A stretch of DNA of 11,138 bases, from NCBI GenBank assembly GCA_038244055.1, contig JBBRTW010000223.1, positions 1 through 11,138 on the forward strand, given 5' to 3'. The DNA is from DASPKW01 sp038244055 (GTDB lineage Bacteria; Planctomycetota; Phycisphaerae; Tepidisphaerales; Tepidisphaeraceae). Both the position numbers and the translations under genes were made by a program. Each line of letters begins with the position of its first letter. The stretch's first letter is position 1. The notes under the pieces were generated by a model that saw nothing but the letters and a program-made list of their open reading frames with translations, was not told where the DNA came from and did no database searches. Below, in pieces: positions 11,043-11,138 of the stretch.

Positions 11043-11138
11043 CCCGACGGCCCCGTGATGGCGCTAAGTGGCGGGATGTTGGGAGGATGCATCGACTCCG
11101 AACAGCCCAGGCTTGCCTCGGCGCAGTGCTGGAGCATC

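Larger units (their letters stand above)
10702..11138. other. Non-coding repeat-rich region, 437 nt
   Basis: No convincing gene is seen. In order it holds a G-rich heptamer tract, an octamer tract, an 8-bp perfect palindrome, a GC-rich stretch with GGCGCGCC, two 9-bp GGGTGCCAT units and the second 66-bp hairpin element. The last 80 nt are open in one frame on each strand but show no recognisable protein. Confidence 0.6.

Noticed and set aside
11011..11045. tRNA-like stretch (TGTAGCTCAGTAGTTC)
   Set aside because: It resembles a D-arm, but no matching GAGC, anticodon arm, GGTTCGA T-arm or acceptor pairing follows.
11058..11138. Open frame MALSGGMLGGCIDS... running off the right edge, and an opposing minus-strand frame ending at 11064
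   Set aside because: Only 24-27 codons each, no ribosome binding site and no recognisable product; too little sequence to call a partial gene.

Overview
The window is about 11 kb of GC-rich bacterial DNA holding six protein genes. It looks planctomycetal, most likely class Phycisphaerae. The protease at the left edge carries a Planctomycetes-type 'L-E-x-R-x-L' segment near its N-terminus. There is an RsbU-like phosphatase, two large lineage-specific secreted proteins, little Shine-Dalgarno signal before starts, and intergenic DNA full of simple repeats. This placement rests on family recognition, not on a search.

Layout: (1) 3-1913 (+), a secreted subtilisin-like protease with two CBM6-like modules, its start cut off by the window edge. 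(2) 1914-2262, non-coding, with a candidate sigma-70 promoter. (3) 2263-4005 (+), a sensor-GAF-PP2C (SpoIIE/RsbU type) serine phosphatase. (4) 4006-4145, a short convergent gap with two perfect hairpins. (5) 4146-6128 (-) and 6163 to about 8517 (-), a likely two-gene operon for a secreted alpha/beta hydrolase and a large secreted protein of unknown function with an 18-bp coding tandem repeat. (6) 8518-8779, a divergent spacer made almost wholly of repeats. (7) 8780-9169 (+), hisI. (8) 9170-9321, heptanucleotide repeats. (9) 9322-10701 (+), a KtrB/TrkH-type potassium channel subunit. (10) 10702-11138, non-coding: heptamer and octamer arrays, a perfect palindrome, and a second copy of the 66-bp hairpin element seen upstream of the secreted-protein operon.

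The genes do not form one pathway: there is extracellular degradation (protease, hydrolase), stress-type signalling, histidine biosynthesis and potassium uptake. The most interesting content is the repeat landscape. A 66-bp element with 17-nt imperfect inverted ends occurs twice, at identical length, with identical arms but unrelated interiors. It can be read on the minus strand as the end of a tiny ORF ending W-R-R-V-stop. The probable signal peptide of the adjacent secreted protein appears to be encoded by another dispersed repeat. I see no CRISPR array, rRNA, tRNA or transposase gene, and no clear new defence or biosynthetic system.
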